Source: an uncultured Deefgea sp. (GTDB lineage: Bacteria > Pseudomonadota > Gammaproteobacteria > Burkholderiales > Chitinibacteraceae). From it: a stretch of DNA of 50,130 nt. The position numbers and the translations under genes were made by a program. Numbering within the stretch: the first letter of the stretch is position 1; each line of letters starts with the position of its first letter. The notes below the pieces were generated by a model that was not told the origin of the DNA, ran no database searches, and was given only the letters and a program-made list of their open reading frames with translations. Shown in pieces: positions 32,422 to 41,598 of this stretch. The stretch is taken from NCBI RefSeq assembly GCF_947072475.1, contig NZ_CAMTIA010000021.1:1-50130 (forward strand), given 5' to 3'.

Positions 32422-35400
32422 TATTTAATCTCGCGCCAAAGTGTGGTTTCAACTTTTACTCCGATGGATTTTGTCAATAGCCCGGTTTTTTCTACTGTGT
32501 CATTACCAATCGTGCCAGTGTAGAGCGAGCCTTTACCGGTCGATGCGGGACGAGGAATGGGTTTGAATATTTTAATTGCCGGTACTTTTTTACCATTAAC
32601 TAATGTAGTTTTAGGATTTCCGGTATAAACCGCCATCGAATTCGCTTCACGCTGCGCAATGACATTGCCGGGCGTCCCGGTTGTGTTACTTGCGTCGGTA
32701 GGTGTCACTAATTTAGTTTCATTTGCAACATAAGTTAATTCAGTTGGAATGCCATCTTTTTCATAGCCACTCATATATTCAGCGCCACCAGAAAAAGAAA
32801 TTTTATCTCCGGCTGTAGATTTATTATCAAAATTAATATCGATAAAGCTATAGGTTTGAGGTGTTTTTTTATTGATATTTTTTGTTACTGATCCAGTTAA
32901 TGGATTCACACCCATAATCCAACCTTTACCACCAGGTAGGCATTTTTCTGTGGCTAATGGAATTCCGGTACCAAATAATAATTTATCTTCAAATATCATC
33001 GGTGATGTGACTAAGCGCTCGCTGCTCACCGGTAAATTAATAAACCAACCTAATTTAGTATTACTGTCAGATTGTAAATCAATCGAATTACTTGAGAGTT
33101 TGCGATAAGTCCCTGCGCGTATCGTGCTGCTACCGCTCTGTGTCTGAGTGGTTAAAATTTCTTGTTTTTGTAAATTAGATTCGGTGATCGTAGAAAATAA
33201 ATCTTCCATTTTATCGAGTACCGCATAAAATGTTTGCTGGCTGGTATCTGATCGATCGCTATCGGTTAATAATTTACCGGTACCAAACATCACCAAGCTA
33301 CCAATCGGTTCACCACTGCTTGAATTCACTGCCATCACTGCCGGGCGCATGACGATTGGTTTGCTGGTACCGGCATCATAAATTGGCGGGCTAATGACTT
33401 TAAAATTGCTTGGGCTGGAATCGGTTAAATCAAAGCGCCATAGCTTGCCGTTGATATCTCCGGCATAAACATAATCTAATACTCCATCTTGCCCAGCATC
33501 CACGCCAGCAGGCGACGACAATCCAACCCCTCCAGCAACGTCAATTTGTTTTAATAATGCGCCGGTATCGGCATTCACAATATATAAAGACGAGGTATTC
33601 GCCAGTTGTGATGCCGCTCCTTTAACCCATTTATTTTCATAGCCATTGCTTAAAATGACAGCGGGTACGACCGTGCTATCTGAAGTTCGAACATTGTAAA
33701 TAATGGGCGTCCCTAGGGCATAACCCATAGTATTGGTGCTGACATCAGTCCATTCCCATTTAATACTGCTATTGCTATCTAAGGTTGATTCGGATGTGGC
33801 ATCAACGGCAAAAAAACCTTTTCCGCCTTGCCCTAAACCGCCGACAAGGATGGTTTTCCAGTTTGATCCTATTTTCACATCGGCCTGCCGCAAACTCCCA
33901 TTCACATGATATTCATGTGGCGTACCACCGCTTTGGCCATAATCGGTGGCCGTTAATGCTTTTAAATTGCCATAAACTGGCGATGGAATATACGCCATCA
34001 ATTCTGACATCGTAGCAACGCTAAATGCATGCAACATGCCGTCATTGGCGCCAATAAAAACCATATTACGATTGGCATTGCTTGTTTGAAATACGCTATA
34101 GCTGCTATCGGTGGTGCTACCGGCGGGTTTAGTAATTACAACGGGTTGGCTATCGATAATATCGCCGAGTAGGCCATTACTGCGGGTGCGAAAACCGGTG
34201 ACTGTATTGCCACGAATAAAATCAATCACATTCGTTTGATCGCTGGGTGTCGTGCCCAGTGCATTTAATTGCGCCGTAGTCATTAATCCCAAACTAACCG
34301 TGCTTGCATTAAAATCAAAACTGGTAGTCGCATTTGAAACCACTTTTGATGTGTAGATTTTACGATTGGCGGAGGTTGGAATAATCGCTTTGGCCGGAGA
34401 GCATTGTGATGTTGCTGGATTAAAATTTCCTGTGGCATCGAGATTAAAACAGCGTAATTCGCCATACCAGCCATTGGGATTAAATACCGGCTGAAATACT
34501 TTATTACCCGAAGTTAAAACATCAGCCTGCGTGGCCACGCCACCGGCATTAGAAATAGAAGCCACAATATCATTCACCGCACTGGTTAATGCGGCAGTTA
34601 ATTCAGCTTTATTATTGGCGTTATAGTATTTGCCGCCGCCGACACTGGCAGCCGCAGGCAACACATTATTCAGCACCGCAAAACCGACGGTATAGGTTTG
34701 CATATTTTGTTTTTTGAATTTGTCATCATCAAATGATTTGCCATCTAAATCATTTAATGGTGCTGCGGTGGTTGAAACGCGCATATCTAAATCATTAGCA
34801 TACTTGGCCACATCACGTAATGCTCTTGGATAATTACTGGTATTGCCAAATGTAGGACTGGTATTTGATGCGCCTTCTAAAGTTGCCGGGCAATCCGTTC
34901 CCGAAGCAGCAGTACAAACATTAAATGTTTTGCTTACCGCAACATTAGATGAATTAATTGAGGTGTAATTAATCGCCGGAAATGTTTCATCATTACTGGC
35001 ATCGCCATCGGTGATGACAATAGTAAAGTTTTTTTGGCAACGATATTGAATCGGACTGGTGTAACTGCCCAATCCATTGAGTGATGCTTTGCCTTGATAA
35101 TATTGGGTTATTTCTAATAATGCCTCACCCAGCGGTGTTGCAGTTCGGCCAACTAAAGAATCAATCCCGGCCGTTACCGTGGTGGTGGTGCTGCCAATAT
35201 TGGTCACAATTTTGGCGCCCTGACCACGCTCACTGCCGCCAATCCCCTTGGGATCATTCACTCGGAACGAGGCCACCCCCCAGCGTAGCGTCGGATTATT
35301 ATTCACCAAGGTTTTCGCCACGTCTTTGGCAATTATCATTTTGGTATTGGCGTCGGCATCGATCACGGTACGATACGAGTCGGTATTGTTAACAATACAG

Positions 35401-35639
35401 CCGGTCCAAATTTCACCATCCGAATCACATTTAGCAGTTTTCGGGATCCATGCATTATTTTGATCTTGCACCATGCTGCCGGAGTTATCGATCATCAGCA
35501 TGACGTTAGGCGTCACCGAAGTGGATAAGGTCGGTGGTAAAGCCGGATAATATCCGCCGGCCAAAATAACTGAGCTTTGAAGCGCAAATGCCAGTGCGAT
35601 CGATGAATAAACAGGTTTTACTTTGAATGGATTGTTCAT
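32421..35639 (-). CDS. pilY1: Type IV pilus tip adhesin/assembly protein PilY1
   Basis: 1072 residues, secreted. After a signal peptide (about 1-28), a von Willebrand A-like region starts with the metal site MLMIDNSGSM (Asp51, Ser53, Ser55). The C-terminal half is the PilC/PilY1 beta-propeller (FIGANDGMLHAFS, VGGLGQGGKGFFAVD) with a calcium loop of the EF-hand-like type in DAGQDGVLDYVYAGD. PilY1 sits at the pilus tip, promotes extension and adhesion, and senses surfaces. The start at 35639 has GAGG and the signal peptide; 17 upstream codons lack support. It is first in the cluster, whereas in Pseudomonas it follows pilX. It is AT-richer than the housekeeping genes. Confidence 0.92.
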   Translation of the reverse strand: MNNPFKVKPVYSSIALAFALQSSVILAGGYYPALPPTLSTSVTPNVMLMIDNSGSMVQDQNNAWIPKTAKCDSDGEIWTGCIVNNTDSYRTVIDADANTKMIIAKDVAKTLVNNNPTLRWGVASFRVNDPKGIGGSERGQGAKIVTNIGSTTTTVTAGIDSLVGRTATPLGEALLEITQYYQGKASLNGLGSYTSPIQYRCQKNFTIVITDGDASNDETFPAINYTSINSSNVAVSKTFNVCTAASGTDCPATLEGASNTSPTFGNTSNYPRALRDVAKYANDLDMRVSTTAAPLNDLDGKSFDDDKFKKQNMQTYTVGFAVLNNVLPAAASVGGGKYYNANNKAELTAALTSAVNDIVASISNAGGVATQADVLTSGNKVFQPVFNPNGWYGELRCFNLDATGNFNPATSQCSPAKAIIPTSANRKIYTSKVVSNATTSFDFNASTVSLGLMTTAQLNALGTTPSDQTNVIDFIRGNTVTGFRTRSNGLLGDIIDSQPVVITKPAGSTTDSSYSVFQTSNANRNMVFIGANDGMLHAFSVATMSELMAYIPSPVYGNLKALTATDYGQSGGTPHEYHVNGSLRQADVKIGSNWKTILVGGLGQGGKGFFAVDATSESTLDSNSSIKWEWTDVSTNTMGYALGTPIIYNVRTSDSTVVPAVILSNGYENKWVKGAASQLANTSSLYIVNADTGALLKQIDVAGGVGLSSPAGVDAGQDGVLDYVYAGDINGKLWRFDLTDSSPSNFKVISPPIYDAGTSKPIVMRPAVMAVNSSSGEPIGSLVMFGTGKLLTDSDRSDTSQQTFYAVLDKMEDLFSTITESNLQKQEILTTQTQSGSSTIRAGTYRKLSSNSIDLQSDSNTKLGWFINLPVSSERLVTSPMIFEDKLLFGTGIPLATEKCLPGGKGWIMGVNPLTGSVTKNINKKTPQTYSFIDINFDNKSTAGDKISFSGGAEYMSGYEKDGIPTELTYVANETKLVTPTDASNTTGTPGNVIAQREANSMAVYTGNPKTTLVNGKKVPAIKIFKPIPRPASTGKGSLYTGTIGNDTVEKTGLLTKSIGVKVETTLWREIK

Positions 35640-35914
35640 TGCACACCTCAAGCTTGCTTTTTTTGGGCTAAAAATTACACAGCATTTCAAAAAACACAGT
35701 TAAATCTAACTGCATTATTGCGAAATATCACAAGTAACTTACCGTTGACTTTGTTCTATTAAGCCATTGGCCCAATATAAGCTTTGCCACAGACTTTTAC
35801 CGTATCGCCTGATAGTTGGTTATTTTTGCTTGTTCAAAGGCGAATAGAGAGAGTTTGCTGTGGGTTTATGGCGAATTTTTGATCGATCCCAAGATCGATC
35901 AGGCGGTGTTGTTT

Positions 35915-36685
35915 ATGATGGATACTATGAAACCAAGCCAATCTCTCGCGACGATACTGACTATTGCTTTACAGGCAGGCCTACTCGCGCATCAATCCGG
36001 CGCAGGAACGCACCGCACCTCTTTAATTATTCAGCGCACGGCCAAAGCGCTTGGCGCTGCACGGGTTGAAGTCATTATTTCTTCAACCAATATTGGCGCC
36101 ACCATCGAATGGGGGAGTGAGCGAGAAACTGGCTTTCGCAAAGCGCCGCATATGGGAGCCAATTTTGCTTTACTCACCACGCTCAATCAGTGGCTCTGTG
36201 CCGTTGAGCAAGGCGAGGCCAATCCCGAATTAGCGCAGCAAGCGCTAGATGAAATGGCGCAAAAGCCAGTTCTCTATCCGCGTTGGCTGATCATTATCTT
36301 GGTCGGTCTATCTTGCGGCAGCTTTGCGGCCTTATTTGGCGGTGATAGCGCTGCCATCATGATCACCACACTCGGCGCAACGCTGGGCATGATGGTGCGT
36401 TTTTACTGTGTGCTGCATCATTTCAAACCATCGGTGTTTGCCACTGCCGCCAGTTTTGTCGCTCTGCTCTGCACTGGCTTACTCAGCCATTGGACGCAAA
36501 CACCCGAGGCGGCTTTAGCCGCTTCAGTCTTGTTTTTAATTCCTGGCGTACCGCTGATTAATGGCGCGGCCGATTTACTCAATGCCAATTATCTTAACGG
36601 TATGGTGCGCTTTGCTATGAGTGGCGTGATTGTGCTGGGGATTGCCATTGGGGTGAGCTTGGCATTGCGGATCTTGGGGATATAA
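35915..36685 (+). CDS. yjjP: Threonine/serine exporter, large subunit (ThrE N-terminal domain, YjjP-like)
   Basis: About 256 residues. A cytosolic N-terminal domain (GLLAHQSGAGTHRTS, then a segment with IISSTNIG) is followed by five membrane helices (PRWLIIILVGLSCGSFAALFGGD onward; VLFLIPGVPLINGAADL). This is the first half of a ThrE-type exporter, the second half being the next gene. In E. coli YjjP/YjjB export succinate; Corynebacterium ThrE exports Thr and Ser. I choose ATG 35915 (AGGCGG upstream); ATGs at 35918 and 35927 and a TTG at 35816 are alternatives. It abuts yjjB with no gap. Confidence 0.88.
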   Translation: MMDTMKPSQSLATILTIALQAGLLAHQSGAGTHRTSLIIQRTAKALGAARVEVIISSTNIGATIEWGSERETGFRKAPHMGANFALLTTLNQWLCAVEQGEANPELAQQALDEMAQKPVLYPRWLIIILVGLSCGSFAALFGGDSAAIMITTLGATLGMMVRFYCVLHHFKPSVFATAASFVALLCTGLLSHWTQTPEAALAASVLFLIPGVPLINGAADLLNANYLNGMVRFAMSGVIVLGIAIGVSLALRILGI

Positions 36686-37144
36686 ATGCACACTTGGCTT
36701 CTAGAATTATGGGCGGCACCGGCGGCACTGGGCTTTGCGCTGTTATTTAATGTACCGCCACGCGCTTTATGGCTGTGCGCTGGCTTGGCGATTTTGGGGC
36801 ATGCGGCAAGAAAATGGGTGGTGCTATTACAGGGTGATATCGTATTTGCCACCTTAGCCGCAGCGATCTTAATCGGCTTAATTGCCGAATGGTGGTCGAC
36901 TCGGCGCAATGAACCGGCCATTATTTATGCCATCAGCGCCGCAATTCCAATGGTGCCCGGCACGTATATGTATCAATCGGTGCAAGCTTTACTGGGTATT
37001 GCCAGCCTACCTGCGACGGAAACCGGCGAAGCATTACTCGTTACTGCAGGTGTGAGCGGGGTAAAAGCCGTGATGATTGTCTTAGCGCTAGCATTTGGCA
37101 TTGCTGCGCCACTTTTATTGTGGCCAAAAAGGAGTTCAGCATGA
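36686..37144 (+). CDS. yjjB: Threonine/serine exporter, small subunit (DUF3815, YjjB-like)
   Basis: 152 residues with about four membrane helices; ends in a short Lys/Arg tail. The motif AISAAIPMVPGTYMYQ is the signature of the ThrE C-terminal half. It pairs with YjjP to make the complete exporter. Its ATG follows the yjjP stop directly, and its own stop overlaps the next start (ATGA). Confidence 0.9.
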   Translation: MHTWLLELWAAPAALGFALLFNVPPRALWLCAGLAILGHAARKWVVLLQGDIVFATLAAAILIGLIAEWWSTRRNEPAIIYAISAAIPMVPGTYMYQSVQALLGIASLPATETGEALLVTAGVSGVKAVMIVLALAFGIAAPLLLWPKRSSA

Positions 37145-37458
37145 GATATGGCGCGGCAGCACTATTATTGGCTTGTTTCGCAGGCCCTGCGCTGGCGGAA
37201 AGTTTGCGTTGCAATCAAGCTCTAATCGACGTTGGCGACTCAATGCGCCGAGTTGAACAATATTGCGGCGAGCCCACCGATGCGCAGCAATACACCATGC
37301 CGTTCATTTATATTGATTCTCGCGGTTATCGCCGCAATGGTGGCGAGCAGGTGTATACCGAATGGATTTACAATTTTGGCCCCAATCGCTTTATGGCCAA
37401 AATACGTTTTATTGCCGGCGAAGTAACGCAAATTCATGAATTGGGTTATGGCTACTAA
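37141..37458 (+). CDS. Secreted DUF2845 family protein
   Basis: 105 residues. Signal peptide MRYGAAALLLACFAGPALA, then a small domain with two Cys (LRCNQ, QYCGEP) and WIYNFGPNRFMAKIRF, which I recognise as DUF2845. The function is unknown. The start at 37141 has AAGGAG 8 nt upstream and overlaps yjjB by 4 nt, so it is the third gene of that operon. A 51-bp repeat begins 5 nt after its stop. Confidence 0.88.
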   Translation: MRYGAAALLLACFAGPALAESLRCNQALIDVGDSMRRVEQYCGEPTDAQQYTMPFIYIDSRGYRRNGGEQVYTEWIYNFGPNRFMAKIRFIAGEVTQIHELGYGY

Positions 37459-37463
37459 GACCA

Positions 37464-37514
37464 TAGGTATCTAGATATAGCTATGGTATTTCATATTATG
37501 GATTTATATACCCA
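37464..37514. repeat. 51-bp palindromic repeat, copy 8 of 11
   Basis: Ends TAGGTAT and TATACCCA, exactly 51 bp. A MITE-like element starts after 13 nt. Confidence 0.85.
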
Positions 37515-37527
37515 TAAATAATCGGCG

Positions 37528-37789
37528 ATGTTCAGATTACGTGTTGATGGTTTTAAGTGCCTGCGGCACATTGTTTTACAGTCGCAGTCCGCGACGGGGG
37601 CCTTCTTTCTTTGACTCGCCAAAGAAAGAGGGGGAAAGAAAGGCGATTTTGATCTCGCCCAGCTCCGCTGTGCCCTCGATTGTCGTGAGCCAAACGATAA
37701 AACCGTTTGTCTCGCTCCGCACTCGGTGCGCTTAAACGGGGTTTTAAGCCCCAGCTCGACGAGCGCGGCACAGCATCAAATCTGAACAT
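37528..37789 (-). mobile_element. MITE-like element with 11-bp terminal inverted repeats, copy 2
   Basis: A 262-bp unit with perfect ends ATGTTCAGATT and AATCTGAACAT, closely similar to 8914-9185 in the same orientation. Stem CCTTCTTTCTTTG (37601-37613) / CAAAGAAAGAGGG (37620-37632) has one G-U pair, with the same loop ACTCGC. It has no transposase gene. The rest of the gap up to 37886 is empty. Confidence 0.65.
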
Positions 37790-37886
37790 TACCAAATAAT
37801 TCTACTTAGATTTTGTTGTTAATACTGTGCCGATCGGCTCGTTATAGAGCTTAAAACCATCCACATATCACCAAAACAAAGTCCAT

Positions 37887-37919
37887 AAAAAAAGCCATTC
37901 AACAATGAATGGCTTTTTT
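37887..37919. terminator. Bidirectional Rho-independent terminator
   Basis: AAAAAAA-GCCATTCA (37894-37901), loop ACAA, TGAATGGC-TTTTTT (37906-37919). It lies between the convergent DUF2845 operon and mtnN. Confidence 0.9.
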
Positions 37920-37933
37920 CTTATTCGCTGCAA

Positions 37934-38719
37934 TTAGCGATTGGCATGCGTCCATTGCGCGCAAAACTGGCGCAAAATACCGATGCTGTATTGTGCTGCC
38001 ACTTCGTCAATAAACAATTTAAAATCCAGCGGTGCGCTGTCATTGGCTTCGTCAGAAATCGTTCGCATAATCGCAAATGGGATTTGGTAATCATCACAAA
38101 CCTGAGCAATCGCTGCGCCTTCCATTTCAACCGCCAATAAATCTGGCAGTTCAAGCTTTAAGCCCGCCAATACTTGCATATCATTAATAAATTGATCACC
38201 ACTACCAATCAAACCATTCACAATATTGACGCGATTTAAAGCAAATTGCTGCTGCGATTCACTGCTAATTTTTTCAGCAAATTCATTGGCTAAAAAATGC
38301 TCAGCAGCGCTACGCAATTGCGCGCTTAAATCGGTGCAGCTATCAAAACGGCTCTTGCCGGTGCGTGGAATTTCAAACTTCGGTAGCATGGGCGATACAT
38401 TCATATCGTGCTGAATCAACTGATCGGCAATCACAATATCACCGACGCTCAAGCCGTGATCCGCCGCGCCAGCCACACCGCTCAACACAATGTGCGACAC
38501 GCCAAATTGCTGAATCAAGCTGGTGACGGTACTGGATGCCGCCACCTTACCAATCCCAGATAAGACGCAAACACAAGGCACGCCCCATAAATTACCGGTG
38601 ATATATTCACGATTACCCACGGTTTGCGTTTGGGTATCTTGCAAATACTGAGTAAGACCTTGCTGCTCTTCGACCATGGCAAAAACCAAACCAAGGCGAT
38701 GTTCAATAGAATTTGACAT
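37934..38719 (-). CDS. mtnN: 5'-methylthioadenosine/S-adenosylhomocysteine nucleosidase
   Basis: 261 residues, cytosolic, PNP/UDP phosphorylase fold. It cleaves MTA and SAH to adenine plus the thio-sugar, recycling SAM by-products and feeding autoinducer-2 precursors where LuxS exists. Family motifs: GLVFAMVEEQQGL, LSGVAGAADHGLSVGDIVIA, MEGAAIAQVC (substrate-binding Met-Glu) and RTISDEAND (catalytic Asp). It is some 30 residues longer than E. coli MtnN because of an insertion around residues 125-160. The ATG at 38719 is preferred over an upstream TTG. It lies just after queC on the same strand. Confidence 0.9.
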   Translation of the reverse strand: MSNSIEHRLGLVFAMVEEQQGLTQYLQDTQTQTVGNREYITGNLWGVPCVCVLSGIGKVAASSTVTSLIQQFGVSHIVLSGVAGAADHGLSVGDIVIADQLIQHDMNVSPMLPKFEIPRTGKSRFDSCTDLSAQLRSAAEHFLANEFAEKISSESQQQFALNRVNIVNGLIGSGDQFINDMQVLAGLKLELPDLLAVEMEGAAIAQVCDDYQIPFAIMRTISDEANDSAPLDFKLFIDEVAAQYSIGILRQFCAQWTHANR

Positions 38720-38761
38720 AAAAACCAATAAAAAGAATGGCCATCATCGGCCGAAAAAAAT

Positions 38762-39448
38762 TTAAGCTGCGTAGCGCGTTGGATCCGACATTTGGGCGGC
38801 GGTAAAACCAGCGGCGCGCAAACGACAAGCATCACACACGCCACACGCCTCACCTTGATCATTGGCCTGATAACAAGTCACCGTCAAGCTGTAATCAACG
38901 CCCAATTTTTGGCCTTCAGTAACGATTTCGGCTTTTGACCAACGAATCAGTGGCGTATGAATATTGAGCGAAGAGCCTTCAACGCCCACCTTAGTCGCCA
39001 AACGTGCCATCGCTTGAAACGCCGAAATATACTCTGGGCGGCAATCGGGATAACCCGAATAATCCACCGCATTCACACCAATATAAATATCATCGGCTTT
39101 GAGCACTTCTGACCACGCCAAGGCAAACGACAGTAACACGGTATTGCGGGCTGGCACGTAGGTCACCGGAATTTCATTCGCGACCTCAATCCCATCCACT
39201 GGCACCGCAATATTGGCATCCGTCAGCGCCGAACCGCCAAAGCCTGCCAAATCAATCTTAATTACCCGATGCTCAATCGCACCTAAATCTTTCGCCACCC
39301 GCGCCGCAGCTTGCAATTCAGCATTATGCCGCTGACCATAATCAAACGACAGTGCATAGCAATCAAAGCCTTTGGCTTTGGCAATCGCCAAGCACGTTGC
39401 CGAATCCAAACCACCGGACAATAAAATAACTGCTTTTTTCTTCATCAT
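38762..39448 (-). CDS. queC: 7-cyano-7-deazaguanine (preQ0) synthase
   Basis: 228 residues. It turns 7-carboxy-7-deazaguanine into preQ0 with ATP and ammonia, for queuosine in tRNA. The PP-loop SGGLDS is at 11-16, and the zinc-binding cysteines are TCY and [10 protein letters not shown] near the C-terminus. It overlaps clcA by 4 nt (ATGA) and follows it in the transcript. QueE, which makes its substrate, lies 1.4 kb upstream on the same strand. Confidence 0.96.
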   Translation of the reverse strand: MMKKKAVILLSGGLDSATCLAIAKAKGFDCYALSFDYGQRHNAELQAAARVAKDLGAIEHRVIKIDLAGFGGSALTDANIAVPVDGIEVANEIPVTYVPARNTVLLSFALAWSEVLKADDIYIGVNAVDYSGYPDCRPEYISAFQAMARLATKVGVEGSSLNIHTPLIRWSKAEIVTEGQKLGVDYSLTVTCYQANDQGEACGVCDACRLRAAGFTAAQMSDPTRYAA

Positions 39449-40776
39449 TTTGACTTCTCTTTTTGACTCGTTTGCGCGCTTGCCGCTTGGCTTAATCCAG
39501 CAAGCACTTGCTCAGCGAGATCATGATATAAATTCGTTTTATAAATTCGGGCCACGCTCGAAGCGATCATCGCCGAGATCATGATCGAAATCACCATATC
39601 GTGGCCGTCGGTCATTTCCATTAAAATAATTGCCGACGTCAGCGGCGCGCGGGTAATCGCCGCCAATGCCGCCACCATGCCCAAGGCAATCAACTTAATT
39701 TTGAGCTCAGGATCAAAAAACGGCACAAACCAACTGCCAATCCCTGCGCCCAAACTCAATGATGGCGCAAAAATCCCGCCCGGTAATCCAGTTAAAAACG
39801 TGCCTAATTGCCCAATGAATTTAAGCGGCAAAAAGTACCACGCCAACTCGGTATGCCCGGCAATCACTTCACTGGTGATTTCAGCGCCGCTGCCATAAAT
39901 CGGCGCGATCAAACCGCATAGCCCAATTAAAAATCCGCACGCAGCAATAAAATAATAAGGATGGTATTGCCGGTAATCCTTGATCTTGGGTGGCATCCAA
40001 GTCGATACGTTCACACAAAGCCAAGAAAACGCCCCACCAATCAAACCCGCCAAGACCGCAATCAATACCAAGGGCAATAAAATAGAATAACTAAACGGCG
40101 GCACATGAATCTTGCCAAAATAAACGTAATCGCCCTGCAAAGCCAAAGAGACCAAACCCGCTAAAATCACCGCGCCAAGCAATTTACCCGAGGTTTTTTC
40201 TTCTACTGAGCGCGCCAGCTCTTCAAAAGCAAACACAATCCCCGCCAGCGGGGTATTAAATGCCGCTGCAATCCCTGCTGCGCCGCCTGCCAAAATCAAT
40301 TGCCGGCGAAAAACCGGATCATCAATTGGTAAGAGCTTGCGGCAAGCAAACATAATACTGGCGCCGATTTGCACCGTTGGCCCTTCGCGGCCCAACACAA
40401 AACCACTACCGAGTCCCAACACAATGCCGATGAATTTAGCGACGGCAATCCGCAATGACAATAAACGCTCGATCTGCCCTACATCATGATTGAGCTGCAA
40501 AGCGGCTTGCGCCTGCGGAATCCCGCTGCCCTGAGCGCCTGAGCCTATGTGCTCCATAATCCAGCGTATCGCCATCCCGCCTAATGGCAAAGACAACAAA
40601 GGCCACCACCACCATTTTTGCTGCATCGCGCTAAAACCAGCAAACGCCCAATCGGCCGCACTCGCCAGCAAAAAAGCCACTAAGCCAACGATTGCCGCGC
40701 CTAACCACAAAGCAATGGTCGTGCGACTGCGACTGGGTAAATGATACAGCTTGACCAATAAACGCTTAAAGACCAT
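39445..40776 (-). CDS. clcA: ClC family chloride channel / Cl-/H+ antiporter
   Basis: 443 residues, about ten or more membrane-embedded helices. The ClC selectivity-filter motifs are present: GSGIPQ (about 83-88), [11 protein letters not shown] (129-139, with the gating Glu131) and [13 protein letters not shown]. The gating Glu favours a functional transporter; antiport is likely because bacterial members with it are mostly exchangers. It is not followed by regulatory CBS domains. It overlaps queC by 4 nt, an unrelated-looking but tightly coupled pair. A 51-bp repeat lies 9 nt upstream of its start. Confidence 0.93.
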   Translation of the reverse strand: MVFKRLLVKLYHLPSRSRTTIALWLGAAIVGLVAFLLASAADWAFAGFSAMQQKWWWWPLLSLPLGGMAIRWIMEHIGSGAQGSGIPQAQAALQLNHDVGQIERLLSLRIAVAKFIGIVLGLGSGFVLGREGPTVQIGASIMFACRKLLPIDDPVFRRQLILAGGAAGIAAAFNTPLAGIVFAFEELARSVEEKTSGKLLGAVILAGLVSLALQGDYVYFGKIHVPPFSYSILLPLVLIAVLAGLIGGAFSWLCVNVSTWMPPKIKDYRQYHPYYFIAACGFLIGLCGLIAPIYGSGAEITSEVIAGHTELAWYFLPLKFIGQLGTFLTGLPGGIFAPSLSLGAGIGSWFVPFFDPELKIKLIALGMVAALAAITRAPLTSAIILMEMTDGHDMVISIMISAMIASSVARIYKTNLYHDLAEQVLAGLSQAASAQTSQKEKSK

Positions 40777-40785
40777 CGGATATCC

Positions 40786-40836
40786 TAGGTATACTCAGCT
40801 GAATTACTATTATCTTGGCTTGCGAGCCTATACCCC
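40786..40836. repeat. 51-bp palindromic repeat, copy 9 of 11
   Basis: Ends TAGGTAT and TATACCCC, exactly 51 bp. It overlaps the last codons and TAG stop of queE (40828-40830). Confidence 0.85.
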
Positions 40837-41472
40837 TGGCTTATCGCCCCAGAGGATTTTATGCAATTGCACTTGAACTCGCACCGGTAAGCGATCATCA
40901 ATCACCCATTGCGCCAAATCGGCGGGTTTGAGGCTTTCCCAAACCGGAGAGAAAATCACCGGCGCACGCAGATCAAGTTGCTCGGCCCGCACTTTATCGC
41001 GCGCCCATTCATAATCGGCGCGATCGACCAAAACAAATTTGATTTCATCGTTTTGATTTACCGCATCGACATTCGGCCAATGCATATTGTGCATCTCGCC
41101 CGAGCCCGGCGTTTTGATATCCAATACCCGTGACACGCGTGGATCCACCGTATCAATCGGCTGGCCGCCACCGGTTTCAACGCTCACGTCAAAACCTTCA
41201 TCACACAGTTGCGCAAATAATAGATGCACCGCTTTTTGCGCCAAAGGCTCGCCGCCAGTGACACAGATCGTTTTACAGCCAAAATCGCGGATTTGCTGCA
41301 GGATGTCGTCGATTTCTAGCGTTTTGCCGCCAGTAAACGCATACGCGCTATCGCAATAACCGCAGCGCATTGGGCAGCCAGTTAGGCGAACAAACACCGT
41401 CGGTAAACCCATACGGCGCGTTTCGCCTTGCAGCGAATGAAATATTTCAGTGATTCTAAGGGTCGTACGCAT
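40828..41472 (-). CDS. queE: 7-carboxy-7-deazaguanine synthase
   Basis: 214 residues, radical SAM enzyme converting carboxytetrahydropterin to 7-carboxy-7-deazaguanine, the step before QueC. The motif CPMRCGYCDSAYAF carries the CxxxCxxC iron-sulfur cysteines; ITEIFHSLQGE and CVTGGEPLAQ are QueE signatures. The start at 41472 has AGGAG 7 nt upstream; an upstream in-frame ATG (41520) lies inside the terminator hairpin and is rejected. The final Val and stop codon come from a 51-bp repeat, so the C-terminus (DKPGV) has probably been modified by its insertion. Confidence 0.95.
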   Translation of the reverse strand: MRTTLRITEIFHSLQGETRRMGLPTVFVRLTGCPMRCGYCDSAYAFTGGKTLEIDDILQQIRDFGCKTICVTGGEPLAQKAVHLLFAQLCDEGFDVSVETGGGQPIDTVDPRVSRVLDIKTPGSGEMHNMHWPNVDAVNQNDEIKFVLVDRADYEWARDKVRAEQLDLRAPVIFSPVWESLKPADLAQWVIDDRLPVRVQVQLHKILWGDKPGV

Positions 41473-41508
41473 TACCAATCTCCTAGCCGGAATACAGTCC
41501 GGGGGAAT

Positions 41509-41535
41509 AAAAAACGGCATCGATGATCGATGCCG
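41509..41535 (-). terminator. Rho-independent terminator after cpoB
   Basis: CGGCATCG (41515-41522), loop ATGAT, CGATGCCG (41528-41535); on the minus strand a run of six T follows. It ends the tol-pal transcript before queE. Confidence 0.88.
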
Positions 41536-41598
41536 AGGGGCTATTTTATACCGAAATCATGTTTACAGCAGGTAACAATTGCCCAAGCGCATGATGGC

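Noticed and set aside
35766-35784. Sigma-54-like promoter (TTGGC ... GC with 10-base spacing) before yjjP
   Set aside because: GG-N10-GC is present, but the -12 side is TAAGCTT rather than TTGC, and chance matches are common.
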